64,000 nt of DNA, from the NCBI RefSeq assembly GCF_002943565.1, contig NZ_PJCH01000005.1, positions 682,001-746,000 of the forward strand, written 5' to 3'. The position numbers and the translations under genes are program-made. Source of the DNA: Hyphococcus luteus (GTDB lineage Bacteria > Pseudomonadota > Alphaproteobacteria > Caulobacterales > Parvularculaceae). Of the stretch, positions 7,947 through 16,895 are shown piece after piece. The notes under the pieces are model-generated. The model was given only the letters and a program-made list of their open reading frames with translations, was not told where the DNA came from and searched no databases. Each line of letters opens with the position of its first letter. Position 1 is the first letter of the stretch.

Positions 7947-8989
7947 CACCAGTACTCCACAAGTTCATCGAGATCGGCCGCGCTCGTATTGTCCGCGTTG
8001 AGGCCCGAGAAAAACGCGCCATTGTCGATATCCTGCGGGCCTTCCTCGCCGCCACCGACCGTATCGTTTTCTGCTGCGTATGCGCCGGGCGTTCGGGCAA
8101 TGCCGCCGGCGCCGCCTGTTGAGCGATCTGCGAGAACTCTTTCGCGGCTTTCATGGATCGGGAGAAATTCGGCGATCAGGAACAGAAGGCCGCCGAACAG
8201 GGCCGGGAATCCGAAGACGGTAAGCGCGACCGAGGCCCATCGCCCCGTACCGGTGAGGAGCCGGAACCCGCGATAGACCCCGAAGTAAAAAGCAATCGAC
8301 AGAGCCGCGCCGCCGAGGGCGAGCCATGCGGGCGGGTCTTCAATGTTGCGCGCCCCGAAGGCGATGGCGCCCATCGCGACCAGCGCGCTACCGATCAGGA
8401 TAGCGAGTCCCAGTCCGACATTGCTCGCCGGCTTCGGCGCCGCTGCGGCAGAAACACTCGCCTTTGGGGATGCAGGGGCGGAAGCTGCACGCAGGTCGCG
8501 GTCGATCTCATTGGCGAGCGCGATGGCGCGAGGGTAAAGCGACGAACCCGCTTCCCCGTACAGGATCAACCGCCGGTCGCTTTCGACAGGCGTATCGTAA
8601 AGCCGGTGACCGAAAGCGCGGAGCTTCAACAGTTCGGCGCCGATGTCGTCAATGTTGAGTTCAAGCGCGATCAGCGCTGCAAGAATGAGCGCGTCCTTTC
8701 GCTCGGCCGTGCAACCTGCTTTGACGCGCGTGAAAATCGGCTCACTAACAAGCCGGTCAAGACAGGACCGGACATCCGCGCCGGCCCACCGAACGGCGTC
8801 TTCGACCAGGTCGCGGGCATAGGCTGGGCCAAAGACCTTCTGACCAGCGAGAAGACTGGTTCCCGCAATCCTTTCGGGATCGACGGTTCCCTGGATGGCG
8901 CCGCCGGGACCGTCGGCCCGTCTCACCTCGCCCAGCAACGTTCCCGTGACCAGGCGAGCCGCTAGTTGCAGATAATCCGTATCAAGCAT
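7946..8989 (-). CDS. Multi-pass membrane protein with cytoplasmic N-domain
   Basis: 347 aa. Residues 1-165 are a soluble helical domain starting MLDTDYLQLAARLVTG. An Ala/Ser/Pro linker follows, then four membrane helices (about 185-290) and an acidic C-terminal tail of about 60 residues. No family recognised. The N-terminal 20 residues recur in diverged form at 9996 (MHETDDFQFAPRRVT), with the same GATCCTGACATGC sequence around the start codon, so the start at 8989 is well supported and a local duplication is indicated. It is coupled to both neighbours by overlaps of a few bases. Confidence 0.65.
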   Translation of the reverse strand: MLDTDYLQLAARLVTGTLLGEVRRADGPGGAIQGTVDPERIAGTSLLAGQKVFGPAYARDLVEDAVRWAGADVRSCLDRLVSEPIFTRVKAGCTAERKDALILAALIALELNIDDIGAELLKLRAFGHRLYDTPVESDRRLILYGEAGSSLYPRAIALANEIDRDLRAASAPASPKASVSAAAAPKPASNVGLGLAILIGSALVAMGAIAFGARNIEDPPAWLALGGAALSIAFYFGVYRGFRLLTGTGRWASVALTVFGFPALFGGLLFLIAEFLPIHESRERVLADRSTGGAGGIARTPGAYAAENDTVGGGEEGPQDIDNGAFFSGLNADNTSAADLDELVEYW

Positions 8990-8990
8990 G

Positions 8991-9116
8991 TCAGGATCGC
9001 TTCAATTCATGCGATAGATCGTCGTGGCGGCGCCGCGCATCGCGCAAAGCCGCCGCGATCTGCTCTCCCATCACCGCAAACGAGAACGCCCTTTGAGCAA
9101 AGGTAAGATCAGTCAT
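8991..9116 (-). CDS. Tiny coupled gene (41 aa)
   Basis: A 41-codon frame, MTDLTFAQRAFSF and on to HELKRS. It starts inside the last codons of the upstream lipoprotein gene (overlap ATGACTGA) and stops one base before the ATG of the next gene. Exact coupling on both sides, on the operon strand, argues that it is translated. It is one amphipathic basic helix without a signal peptide. Function unknown; it may act mainly to couple translation of its neighbours. Confidence 0.5.
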   Translation of the reverse strand: MTDLTFAQRAFSFAVMGEQIAAALRDARRRHDDLSHELKRS

Positions 9117-9861
9117 ATCGGATTTTCTCCTGGTCGGCGGCGCTCTGCGCCACGATTACCAGCGTTGTCTCGCGCTCGGTGCAGATCAGGCGCAATTGCG
9201 CGGCGAGGCGCGTCGACAGATCGGTAAGGTGGGCGCCGTAGATCGTTATTTCGAGCGTCGGCCGGAAATCCTGTTGATAGGTCTCCAGAAGCATGCGCGG
9301 CAATTCGCGAAGGGCGTCCTGCTCAGCGGGCGTGGCATGCCCGCTTGCTGCAGCAGCGAGCAGGTTCCTCGCAAAGTCGAGATCGGTCAGGAAGCTGATG
9401 ACGCGTTTGCCTGCATCGGGAAAGGCGTCGAGACTCTCGGCGGCAAAGGCGACGCGCATCATGGTTTCGGCATCGCTGGCTTCCGGGATGTCGAGTTCGC
9501 GGACATAAATCCGGTCGGCGAGTTCGGACAAGTCGGGATCGCCATTCTCTGTCCCGATGAGCGGCAATAGCCCGCTCAGAAGCTCAATCGTTTCCTGGGC
9601 CTGCCGATACAGGGCGGCGTCATAGGCCTCGACTTCGTCAGGTCCCACGCGCTTGCGGTTTTCAAGCTCTGCGATGAGAGAGGTCATTTGCCTGTCGAAG
9701 GCATTGTACCGCTCCTGAAAATCGATGCTCTCTTCGGCTTCCCTCACCCATGCAAGCGCATTGCCCCTGCAAAACGGCGCCGTCGCGCCGCCATGCACGC
9801 ATCCAGCCAGGATAAGCGTTGCGAGAGCGAGCCCTATCGATTTCGATTTCCGGGGCATCAT
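9109..9861 (-). CDS. Lipoprotein, paralogue 2
   Basis: 250 aa with a signal peptide and lipobox (LILAGC), so it should be lipidated. It is a clear paralogue of the protein at 5445-6233 over its whole mature length, sharing ESLDAFPDAGKRV, TDLDFARNLL and PRMLLETYQQDFRP. It is helical with few Cys; function unknown. The chosen ATG has AAGGTTGG upstream and places the signal peptide at the N-terminus. The frame stays open to 9996 and 10146, and the 9996 extension is described separately as a duplicated fragment. Confidence 0.7.
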   Translation of the reverse strand: MMPRKSKSIGLALATLILAGCVHGGATAPFCRGNALAWVREAEESIDFQERYNAFDRQMTSLIAELENRKRVGPDEVEAYDAALYRQAQETIELLSGLLPLIGTENGDPDLSELADRIYVRELDIPEASDAETMMRVAFAAESLDAFPDAGKRVISFLTDLDFARNLLAAAASGHATPAEQDALRELPRMLLETYQQDFRPTLEITIYGAHLTDLSTRLAAQLRLICTERETTLVIVAQSAADQEKIRYD

Positions 9862-9996
9862 GTATCCAACCTTCGCGCCCGGCAGGACCTTGTTCGGACC
9901 CGTCAGAGAATTCTGCGGCTTTGCGCTCTGTTTCCCGCCCAGCAGGGCTTTCGTGACCCGGCGGGGAGCAAATTGAAAATCGTCCGTTTCGTGCAT
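9862..9996 (-). pseudogene. Duplicated N-terminal fragment fused in frame to a lipoprotein gene
   Basis: Reading from the ATG at 9996, the first 20 residues (MHETDDFQFAPRRVTKALLG) are a diverged copy of the start of the membrane protein at 8989 (MLDTDYLQLAARLVTGTLLG). The identical sequence GATCCTGACATGC surrounds both start codons. After about 20 residues the similarity fades, and the frame then runs without a stop into the lipoprotein. This looks like the remains of a second copy of the membrane-protein gene; translation is uncertain. Confidence 0.4.
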
Positions 9997-10003
9997 GTCA
10001 GGA

Positions 10004-10588
10004 TCACTCGAGAGCAGAAGAGGAATCGCCAAGCAAGCGCCTTGCATGGCCCAAAGCCGATGCGACCTGATCGCCATAGGCGCAAACCAGGGTGGCGCGC
10101 CCGGTCGTCTGGACCGGTTCGGCGCGGCTCGCGACAGAGGTCTCATAGGCGATGCAGTCGTCCTGGCACTCGAAACGGATTGACGTGTATTGCTTGCTTG
10201 TCACCGTATCGGTGAATTCGTGTGCGCTCATGGCGACATCCCCAAGCAGGAACCAGCTCGAAGACTCCACGCCGCCAGCGCGGTAGCGGGTCGACAGCGT
10301 GAGTTTGCCATTGCGATCGAGCGACACCGGAAGCGTGGTGACCTTGACGCTGGCTGCAGAACCCGTTTGCCAATAGGTGAAGCCGGCGCATCGCTCGTTG
10401 ATATAGGCGACGGTTTCCTCAAAGCTGAGCTCGGTCACATCGACCGAAAGGTCGATCTCGCGCACCGGCGCCTTTTTTGAGGGGGCCTTATCCTCGTTCA
10501 TCAGTCTGAGGCCGATGCCCAGGACCGGCAGGATGAGGATCAGGATCACGGCGGTGCGAACGCTGCGAGGTTTTCTCCTCTCGCTCAT
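10004..10588 (-). CDS. Membrane-anchored hypothetical protein
   Basis: 194 aa. A short basic N-terminus, one membrane helix (residues 11-30, VILILILPVLGIGL) and a beta-rich outer domain with Cys residues (RCAGF, FECQDDCIAYE). This is the layout of a periplasmic domain tethered to the inner membrane. No family recognised. The ATG overlaps the upstream Sel1-like gene by four bases (ATGA) and sits in the long operon. Confidence 0.65.
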   Translation of the reverse strand: MSERRKPRSVRTAVILILILPVLGIGLRLMNEDKAPSKKAPVREIDLSVDVTELSFEETVAYINERCAGFTYWQTGSAASVKVTTLPVSLDRNGKLTLSTRYRAGGVESSSWFLLGDVAMSAHEFTDTVTSKQYTSIRFECQDDCIAYETSVASRAEPVQTTGRATLVCAYGDQVASALGHARRLLGDSSSALE

Positions 10589-11955
10589 TGGAATTTGAAC
10601 GCCTTGCAGAACATGTTGGAGGACTTGCCGTTGCAGACAGCTTCGTGTTCGGATTTTGTGAGCGTGACGCTACTGCCGCATCTGGCGCTGTAATTGCTTG
10701 TCACGCGATTGGTCTCGTCTACGTAGCGACTGGTTTCTTCAGCGTATCGTTCAAGATCGGCGCGCTTGGCCTCGAGGTTGCGGTAATTCCATTCCACTCC
10801 GGAACCGACGCCCGCGCCATAAAGATAGTTTTCCGATTCTACGAGGTCTTTATCTCTTTTCCTGATTTCCCTGTTCATTTGCGAAACCCGGTTCTTCATG
10901 CTTTGAACGTCATCCGCCCAGGGAATACATTCCCTGGCCAGCGCGATCCGGTCCGGGCGCAGGACGGGCTGTGCGGCGACGGGCGCAGGCGCAGGCTGGG
11001 GCGCAGATTTGTAAGGCGCATCAGGGCCGGGCGCGGGCGTGCCGTCGTCATAGATATATCTGACTTTCGCTTCCGGCGCGGGCTTGGGCGCAACCGGCGC
11101 TGACATTGGTTGTGTCGCAGAGGACGACGCGGGGGTTGAGCGTGGCTTTGCCGGCGCGTCTTTGAGCATCGCCAGTTTTTCATCGATCTTCGTTTGCTGG
11201 GCAGCGGTCGGGTCTTCGGCGCGCGCACGCTGATAGAAGAAATCCGGATCGCTGTAGCGAATTTTTTTTCCGGTGCCTTCCGTGGCGCTCATGGCGAAAA
11301 AGATATCGGCAAAGGGACGCTCGGCCCCATACGTCTCCCGCAGTTCACCGAGCGCAAACCAGCCGTCAACCATACCCAAGCGGCCGGCCTTGAGATAATG
11401 AGTTGCGGCCTCTTGTATATCGGGTTCCCCGAGCTTGCCGCCCATGATGAGCGTTGCGGCGCCATGATGCCCAATCGGATGGTCGAATTCGGCGGCGAAC
11501 GCGTAATGATCATAGCTGCCCTGAATGTCGGCCTCACCGAGCTTGCCGTTCGCGAGGATCCATCCGATGTTGACGGCGGCAGCGGCCGCGTCGATCTGCA
11601 CCGCACTCAAATTCGTCAGCTTGCGGCGGCAGCGGTCAAGCGCCTGCTCGGGGCTAAGCGGATAGAAGAGGCCGGGCTTCTCCTCGCAGGCCTTCCACGC
11701 GCTCTGGAGCCGTAGCCGCTCCGTCTCCGGCATTTGCCCGCGATTGCGGAAACAGTCCGTGTCTGGTGCACAAGTGGTCACCGCCGACACGAGCAGCGCT
11801 TCGGCCTGCTTATCTCCCGCGATCGCCTTGTCAGCAACTGCATTCCAATTTTCTCGGGCTTCGATCCAGTGAGGCGCCAGCACATCGGCGGACGCCGGCG
11901 CAGCGGCGCCCATCCACAGGATCGCGAATATAACAAAAGGGGTTTTGATACGCAT
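10585..11955 (-). CDS. Secreted Sel1-repeat-like protein, first gene of the long operon
   Basis: 456 aa with a signal peptide (cleavage after PASA). Residues 60-240 contain helical repeats resembling Sel1/TPR units (NIGWILANGKLGEADIQGSY, then TLIMGGKLGEPDIQEA, then WFALGELRETYG). A Pro/Ala-rich linker follows (about 265-345), then a charged coiled region with a Cys-containing C-terminus. Sel1-like repeats usually mediate protein-protein contacts. The start at 11955 has GAGGAG upstream; the frame extends further but lacks a ribosome site there. It opens the run of overlapping genes that ends at 2841. Confidence 0.7.
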   Translation of the reverse strand: MRIKTPFVIFAILWMGAAAPASADVLAPHWIEARENWNAVADKAIAGDKQAEALLVSAVTTCAPDTDCFRNRGQMPETERLRLQSAWKACEEKPGLFYPLSPEQALDRCRRKLTNLSAVQIDAAAAAVNIGWILANGKLGEADIQGSYDHYAFAAEFDHPIGHHGAATLIMGGKLGEPDIQEAATHYLKAGRLGMVDGWFALGELRETYGAERPFADIFFAMSATEGTGKKIRYSDPDFFYQRARAEDPTAAQQTKIDEKLAMLKDAPAKPRSTPASSSATQPMSAPVAPKPAPEAKVRYIYDDGTPAPGPDAPYKSAPQPAPAPVAAQPVLRPDRIALARECIPWADDVQSMKNRVSQMNREIRKRDKDLVESENYLYGAGVGSGVEWNYRNLEAKRADLERYAEETSRYVDETNRVTSNYSARCGSSVTLTKSEHEAVCNGKSSNMFCKAFKFQ

Positions 11956-12125
11956 GCCCCGCACTCCTCTATCAAACTGACAACGCTCGGCGCCAAGGCG
12001 CAAACAGGCAACCCGAAAGTATGCTCCCAGAGCGGAAGTGATCCCGCGGCCCAAGTTTGGGACGGCGCGGCGAACGCGGACCCGTGGCTCTATCCGGCGA
12101 GTGCGCAGTGTTTCCCATGGGACGC

Positions 12126-12509
12126 TCAATAATAGCCCGTGCCACGATAGGCCGGGTTCGGGATGCAGGGCCGGCCATCACGGGTGGCGTCATAGGTGTA
12201 GTATCCGGTGAGCTGCGGCGGGCGACCATCGGAATACCAGGTGGCGTTGTAGCCATTGCCGCCATTGGCCCAATAAGGGCAGTAATAGACGTTCGTATAG
12301 GCGCTCTCGCCGTAATAGCGCAGCTTCGCGCGGCGCCGTTCGAGGCAGACGCTGTCATAGCCGACAAACTCATCATCCTGGTTGTAGACCGAGCAAATTT
12401 CGTAGTCGCCGTCGGACAGTCGCTGCGCGCTGGCGGGTGACATCGTCATCGGCGCTGCGCAGCAGGCGGCGATCGCGATGGCGGCTATTTTTCCAGGGAG
12501 ACTCATCAT
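12126..12509 (-). CDS. Small secreted Tyr/Cys-rich protein
   Basis: 127 aa with a signal peptide (cleavage after SPASA). The mature part of about 98 aa is rich in Tyr and Gly and has four Cys (EICSVY, SVCLERR, YYCPYW, PCIPNP), probably two disulphides. It begins [15 protein letters not shown], which suggests a small exported structural or binding protein. No family recognised. It is followed by a gap of about 170 bases before the long operon on the same strand, so it may have a separate promoter. Confidence 0.65.
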   Translation of the reverse strand: MMSLPGKIAAIAIAACCAAPMTMSPASAQRLSDGDYEICSVYNQDDEFVGYDSVCLERRRAKLRYYGESAYTNVYYCPYWANGGNGYNATWYSDGRPPQLTGYYTYDATRDGRPCIPNPAYRGTGYY

Positions 12510-12543
12510 GGGTTCGGCGCTCCTTTGAATAGGGCGTGCGGCG

Positions 12544-12888
12544 TCATTTGCGGACGAGCACTTCGAAATCGAGGCGGCAGGTAAAACCTTCGTCTTCGGG
12601 GGCGCCGGTCGTCAGACGACAGGCGCAGTCCTTGATGTTGAGGCCGAGATGAGCGCGCGCCTCATCCGAAGCGGCGATGCGCGCCTGCCGGCAGGCCTCG
12701 GCCTCGGTCGGGCCCTGCGCGTCGAGGCGCCGGGGCTCCCAGACCGCTTCCTGCGCGATGGCGGTTCCGGCGGCCTGGACGATGAGCGTGAGCGCGAACG
12801 CGCCGCCGATCCGGGCCGTTTGCGGTCCGCACTTTGCCGCCGATGAGCGCCAGCTGCGCCTGCTTGTGATGCGCCTGCCGCGCGTCAT
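12544..12888 (-). CDS. Small secreted protein with Cys pair
   Basis: 114 aa. After a basic N-terminus there is a hydrophobic stretch ([15 protein letters not shown], about residues 32-46) that should act as a signal peptide. The mature part of about 68 aa contains Cys in EACRQAR, DCACRL and FTCRLDFEV. The phrase [24 protein letters not shown] resembles the conserved helix of small periplasmic proteins that I cannot name. It lies 34 bases upstream of the 127 aa secreted protein gene on the same strand and may be cotranscribed with it. Confidence 0.6.
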   Translation of the reverse strand: MTRGRRITSRRSWRSSAAKCGPQTARIGGAFALTLIVQAAGTAIAQEAVWEPRRLDAQGPTEAEACRQARIAASDEARAHLGLNIKDCACRLTTGAPEDEGFTCRLDFEVLVRK

Positions 12889-13058
12889 GGTCGGTGCGTC
12901 CCTTCACATCCAGCCTGTTCAGGCCTTGGGATGCGGGAAACCGGTCGGGCGGTCTTTCCCCGGCCCCTGAAATCTTCCTGAATTCCCGGGAAAGACATTC
13001 TGAAGATTCTGAAACCCGTTCATTTGCAACGGGTTATGGCCTGCAGGGCCTGCGGCGC

Positions 13059-14858
13059 CTATCCGCGTTTAAGGAGCTCGCGCGCTTCCATGAGCGCCGG
13101 ATAAGTGTCCGGCATGACCTGCGCGGCTTCGAGGCCGGACCGGCAGGCGGTCGCCTCCTTGCGGATTTCGGCGGCGTCCTCGCCGGCCATATGCGCCGAG
13201 ATGCAGTGGAGGCGCGCGCGCCAGGGGTGGTCGGGCGCGAAACGGGCCCGGTCCATGGCGTCTTCGGCACGGCGGCGCTCATCGGCGGCCTCTTCGGTCC
13301 GTCCCGACACGGCGAGGGCCCGCGCCCAGCGCAGGTGGAAATGCGCCGCCTTGGCGTCCCGGCCATAGAGCACGCGCGCGCCGGTCTGACGCGCTTCGCG
13401 CATGAGCGCATCCGCCGCGCCCTTGTCGCCACGCATAGCCTCGGCGAGGGCGAGTTCGGTCATCGTATAGAGCGTCCAATAATGATCGGCGCCGAGGGTT
13501 TCCCGATAGCGCGCGAGCATCGGCGAGAGGATCGCGCGCGCCTCGTCGGCTTCGCCGCGCCAGAGATGCGCGATGGCGCGGCTATAGGCGGGCGACAGGG
13601 ATTCCGGATGATCGGCGCCGAGCGTCATCGCAAAAATCCGGTCGGCTTCATCGAGATGGGGAGCGGCTTTGTCATAGGCGCCGATGGAGACGAGGAAGTC
13701 GCCATAATCGGCATGAGCCCAGGCGGTGAGCGGATGCCCAGCGCCATGCAAGGTCTGGCGCAAGGTGAGATGCCGCCGGAACGCCGGATCCGCGAGATCG
13801 TAGCGTGCGAGCTTGCGCAGACTGAGGGCGTAAAACCATTCGGCGTCGGCGCGCTCGGCGCCCGACAGGTCCGTCTTCTCCAGGACGCCGGCGAGCGCGG
13901 TCGCCGCTTCCTCGTATCGCCCGATTTCGAACAGGAGCTTGGCGCGGGTGATGCGCACGGTTGTGAGTTGCGGCGCGCTGGTGCGCAGCGCCGTCTGCTC
14001 GGCGCGGTCGCAGACGCTTTCAGCGCGGCGTGTGTCGCCAGCGAGGCGGAGGTTCTGGCAGAGCGCGCCGTCCACGGGCACGGTGTCGGCGGTTTCACGG
14101 CCCGAATTGAGATCGTGGATCAGCGCATAGGCCGCATCGAGATGCGTGACGGCCTTTTCGTATTCGCCCCAGCCGGAGAAGGCGTTGGCGAGGGCGCGAT
14201 GCAGCACGATGCGCGTGGCCGGGTCATCGCGAAATCGGGTCTCCATTGTGGCGGCGGTGCGTTCAACGACCTCCCTCAGCGACTCGCCCGTCCCGGCGGA
14301 CGCGTAGGGATCGGCCGGACCGAGGATGTCGACGGAAAAGAAGGCGAGCAGCGCGTCGACCTGCCGGGCCTTCATGTCGGCGGCGCGCTTTGCATTTCCG
14401 GACGCCTGCAGCAAGAGGCCGCCGCCGACAAGAAGAACAAGGAGAGCTCCAATGCTCGCCGCCGCGATTGGCGCGCGCAACGACTTCCCCAATCGCCACG
14501 GCGTCGGCGCGTCGGCTCCAACGACGGATACATCGGTCTGTTCGAACGCAACGGGCGCGTTCAGCCGGTATCCTGAGCCGTAGACGGCTTCGAGACTGGC
14601 GGCATCCTCGCCGAGCGTCTGACGCAGGCGGCTGATCGCCTTGGCGAGGGAGTTTTCATGGACAAGACGTCCCGGCCAGCCAGCGGCGAGGAGATCGTCC
14701 TTGCTGACGGCCTCGCCCGCCTTGCGCGCAAGCGCCAGGAGGACGGTGCGGCTGTTGCGATCCATGGGCGCAGGCTGGCCGGACACGCAAATCTCAGCTG
14801 AGGGATCAGCAATTTCGACGGCGCCGAATTTCCAGATGCCTGACAGTGTCTCGGTCAC
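13059..14858 (-). CDS. CadC-like membrane regulator: winged helix, TM, TPR domain
   Basis: 599 aa. Residues 8-105 are an OmpR/CadC-type winged helix (Trans_reg_C), with VSKDDLLAAGWPG, HENSLAKAISRLRQTLGE and GSGYRL. A membrane helix at 130-152 follows, then about 440 residues of helical TPR-like repeats. Proteins of this build are one-component regulators whose outer domain senses a periplasmic signal and whose DNA-binding domain acts directly on promoters. It lies upstream of, and on the same strand as, the secreted-protein genes and the long operon, so these are plausible targets; that is inference. Confidence 0.8.
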   Translation of the reverse strand: MTETLSGIWKFGAVEIADPSAEICVSGQPAPMDRNSRTVLLALARKAGEAVSKDDLLAAGWPGRLVHENSLAKAISRLRQTLGEDAASLEAVYGSGYRLNAPVAFEQTDVSVVGADAPTPWRLGKSLRAPIAAASIGALLVLLVGGGLLLQASGNAKRAADMKARQVDALLAFFSVDILGPADPYASAGTGESLREVVERTAATMETRFRDDPATRIVLHRALANAFSGWGEYEKAVTHLDAAYALIHDLNSGRETADTVPVDGALCQNLRLAGDTRRAESVCDRAEQTALRTSAPQLTTVRITRAKLLFEIGRYEEAATALAGVLEKTDLSGAERADAEWFYALSLRKLARYDLADPAFRRHLTLRQTLHGAGHPLTAWAHADYGDFLVSIGAYDKAAPHLDEADRIFAMTLGADHPESLSPAYSRAIAHLWRGEADEARAILSPMLARYRETLGADHYWTLYTMTELALAEAMRGDKGAADALMREARQTGARVLYGRDAKAAHFHLRWARALAVSGRTEEAADERRRAEDAMDRARFAPDHPWRARLHCISAHMAGEDAAEIRKEATACRSGLEAAQVMPDTYPALMEARELLKRG

Positions 14859-15002
14859 GCCGGTCCTTTCCCGAAGTCCGCCGGTAAAATCGGCGAGATC
14901 GCGCCGGAAGGCAATTCGGAATGTCCTTTGTAGGGAGTGGAGCAGCGGGCTCGGCAGGTGATCGCATCACCGTCTTGACGCCGTATGACGCAAATCAAAA
15001 AA

Positions 15003-15027
15003 CCGCCCGGCAGGCATTGCCGGGCGG
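15003..15027 (-). terminator. Intrinsic terminator after the ParB gene
   Basis: A 10-bp perfect stem (CCGCCCGGCA and its complement) around a 5-base loop is followed on the minus strand by GGTTTTTTGATTT. It lies about 30 bases past the ParB stop. Hairpin and flank closely resemble the terminator at 2726-2752. Confidence 0.85.
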
Positions 15028-15056
15028 CTCTATCAAGCCTGACAGGGGAGAATTCG

Positions 15057-16847
15057 TCAGGCGGCGTCGGAGTGTGGCACGGACTGCGGTTCGGAGGAAA
15101 CCTCCGCTTCGCGCGGTTCGAACAAAGCGGCGACGCGCTTCCATGCATCGGCGGGCGCAGACTCCGCGCCGCGCACGAGGCGTTGCGGCGGCGTCTGCAT
15201 CCAGCCCGGACGCCAGTCCGGATTTGCATCGCAGGCTTTGCCTGCAATCCGGTTTTCGATGATGGCTTTCTGCACCTTCGCCGGATCGTTGCGGCAGGCT
15301 TTCGCGGCGGATTTCGTAGCGATGTCGGCCACCATGGCGTTGAGCGCCCGCTTGTCGCGGCAGAGGTCGAAGAAGACGGGTTCGGGCTTCCAGTAGGCGG
15401 AAAGGTCGGTCTCGCAGACATGCAGAACCGCCTCGACCAGCGCGCCGCCGGGTTCGAGGGTTTCCGCCATCGACCATGCGAGCACTTCCATGACTTCCTC
15501 GTCCGCCATGGCGAGCAGCGCGACGAAGATCTCGCACAGCCGGTAGGCGTCGCTGTTGCGCCGCGCTTCACCATTATCGCCAAGCGCCTCGAACATCGAC
15601 GCGATGCGCTCGCGCTTCGCTTTCATGTCTGCGGCGGCTTTCGAGGCTGCGAGACTGGCCTCGGTTTCCGCTTTGCGGGTGCGGCATTCGTGGGCGCGAA
15701 CGTCCCACAAGGCGGAGCCTGCAAGTGTGTGGGCGACCATGAGCCGGAGCGCGATGGCGGGCTCGCCCGCGAGGCTCGCCTGCGCCGCGCCATGGCGATG
15801 CAGGAGGATGTATTCCGCGAGCGGGCCGGACATTTCGGGCTTAACCGGATCGGGTTTCGCCGGTTTCTCTCCATTGGCGTTCGCCGCATGCCGCCGGGCT
15901 TCGGCTTGCCGCAACAGCCCTTCATGGAAGTTGACCGTGCCGTCATGGCGGATTTCGACAAACACCTTGCCGCCTTGGCTTTTCGGCGTCTTCACAAAGT
16001 CCCAACTCGCGAATTGCGCGCCCCGTTCGAGGGTCACAACGTCCTTCCAGCCGCGTTCGCGATAGGCGTCGATGCGGGCGGCGACGGCGTCCGATTGCGC
16101 CTTCCAGAACGCGCCTGCATCGGCAAACACATCATGGTCGCCGAAGAGGTCTGTTGTGACGGCCCCGTCATAGGTTTCGAGGTCAAAGAGGGCCTTGTCG
16201 GTGGTGATCGCCGCGCCGCCCGCGATCCATGCGCGGCAGGCCCGGCCCACAGGCGCGCGTTCGTTGTCGTCCTTGAAAAGCCGCAGCCATTCGGTCTGCT
16301 GGCTCTTGCTGGCGAGGGTGAGCGCGCGGGCGGTTTCCGCCACGATTTCCTCGTCGGCGTAGAGCTTGCGGATCGCGGGCGAAAGGCTCGCGAGCGCGAG
16401 GACACGGCGCACATCCGCCGGAACAATGCCGAAGAATTCGGCGATGGTCTCGACGCTGTCGCCTGCGTCATGGAGGCGTTTGAAGGCGACATATTCCTCC
16501 ATTTCATGGGCGTCGCGGCGTCCGACATTCTCGATGATTGACGCGGCGATGGCGCTGGCGTCATCATCATCGGTCATCAGTTCGCAACGGACCATCGGGG
16601 CTTGCCCGGTTTCGGCCTCGACCTGTTTGAGGGCGTAGTAGCGCCGCCGTCCGGCGACAATACCGAACCCTTCGCCTTCGGGGCGGACCAGCAAGGGCTG
16701 GCGAACGCCCTTGGCGCGGATCGACGGATAGATGTCGCTGACGTCCGGGGCCTTGCGTGCGTAGCGCATATTGGTCTTCGAAATATGCAGGCTCGAAAAC
16801 GGAATGTCCCGGCTGACGGTGTTTGGCGTGGCGTTATTAGTGGTCAT
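15057..16847 (-). CDS. Large ParB/RepB-family partition protein of mobile elements
   Basis: 596 aa. The ParB N-terminal domain occupies about residues 13-110 (PFSSLHIS, RKAPDVSDIYPSIRAKGVRQ and the GIVAGRRRYYAL motif; ENVGRRDAHEMEEYVAF follows). A KorB/ParB-type helix-turn-helix (SVETIAEFFGIVPADVRRVL) lies at about 130-150. The remaining 400 residues are the long helical extension typical of ParB-like proteins on alphaproteobacterial ICEs and plasmids. These bind DNA and may serve in maintenance or in regulation of transfer. No ParA is adjacent. AAAGGAG precedes the start, and a strong terminator follows. Confidence 0.9.
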   Translation of the reverse strand: MTTNNATPNTVSRDIPFSSLHISKTNMRYARKAPDVSDIYPSIRAKGVRQPLLVRPEGEGFGIVAGRRRYYALKQVEAETGQAPMVRCELMTDDDDASAIAASIIENVGRRDAHEMEEYVAFKRLHDAGDSVETIAEFFGIVPADVRRVLALASLSPAIRKLYADEEIVAETARALTLASKSQQTEWLRLFKDDNERAPVGRACRAWIAGGAAITTDKALFDLETYDGAVTTDLFGDHDVFADAGAFWKAQSDAVAARIDAYRERGWKDVVTLERGAQFASWDFVKTPKSQGGKVFVEIRHDGTVNFHEGLLRQAEARRHAANANGEKPAKPDPVKPEMSGPLAEYILLHRHGAAQASLAGEPAIALRLMVAHTLAGSALWDVRAHECRTRKAETEASLAASKAAADMKAKRERIASMFEALGDNGEARRNSDAYRLCEIFVALLAMADEEVMEVLAWSMAETLEPGGALVEAVLHVCETDLSAYWKPEPVFFDLCRDKRALNAMVADIATKSAAKACRNDPAKVQKAIIENRIAGKACDANPDWRPGWMQTPPQRLVRGAESAPADAWKRVAALFEPREAEVSSEPQSVPHSDAA

Positions 16848-16895
16848 GAGTCTGGTCTCCTTTAAGGGTGGTGGTGGGAAAAATGGCGGGCGGCG

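Noticed and set aside
12894-14576. 560-codon plus-strand open frame
   Set aside because: Antisense to the CadC-like regulator, which has a clear winged helix, membrane helix and TPR pattern.
14985-16541. 518-codon plus-strand open frame
   Set aside because: Lies wholly antisense to the ParB-family gene, has His/Arg/Gly-rich shadow composition and no domain; the minus frame has ParB motifs, a ribosome site and a terminator.
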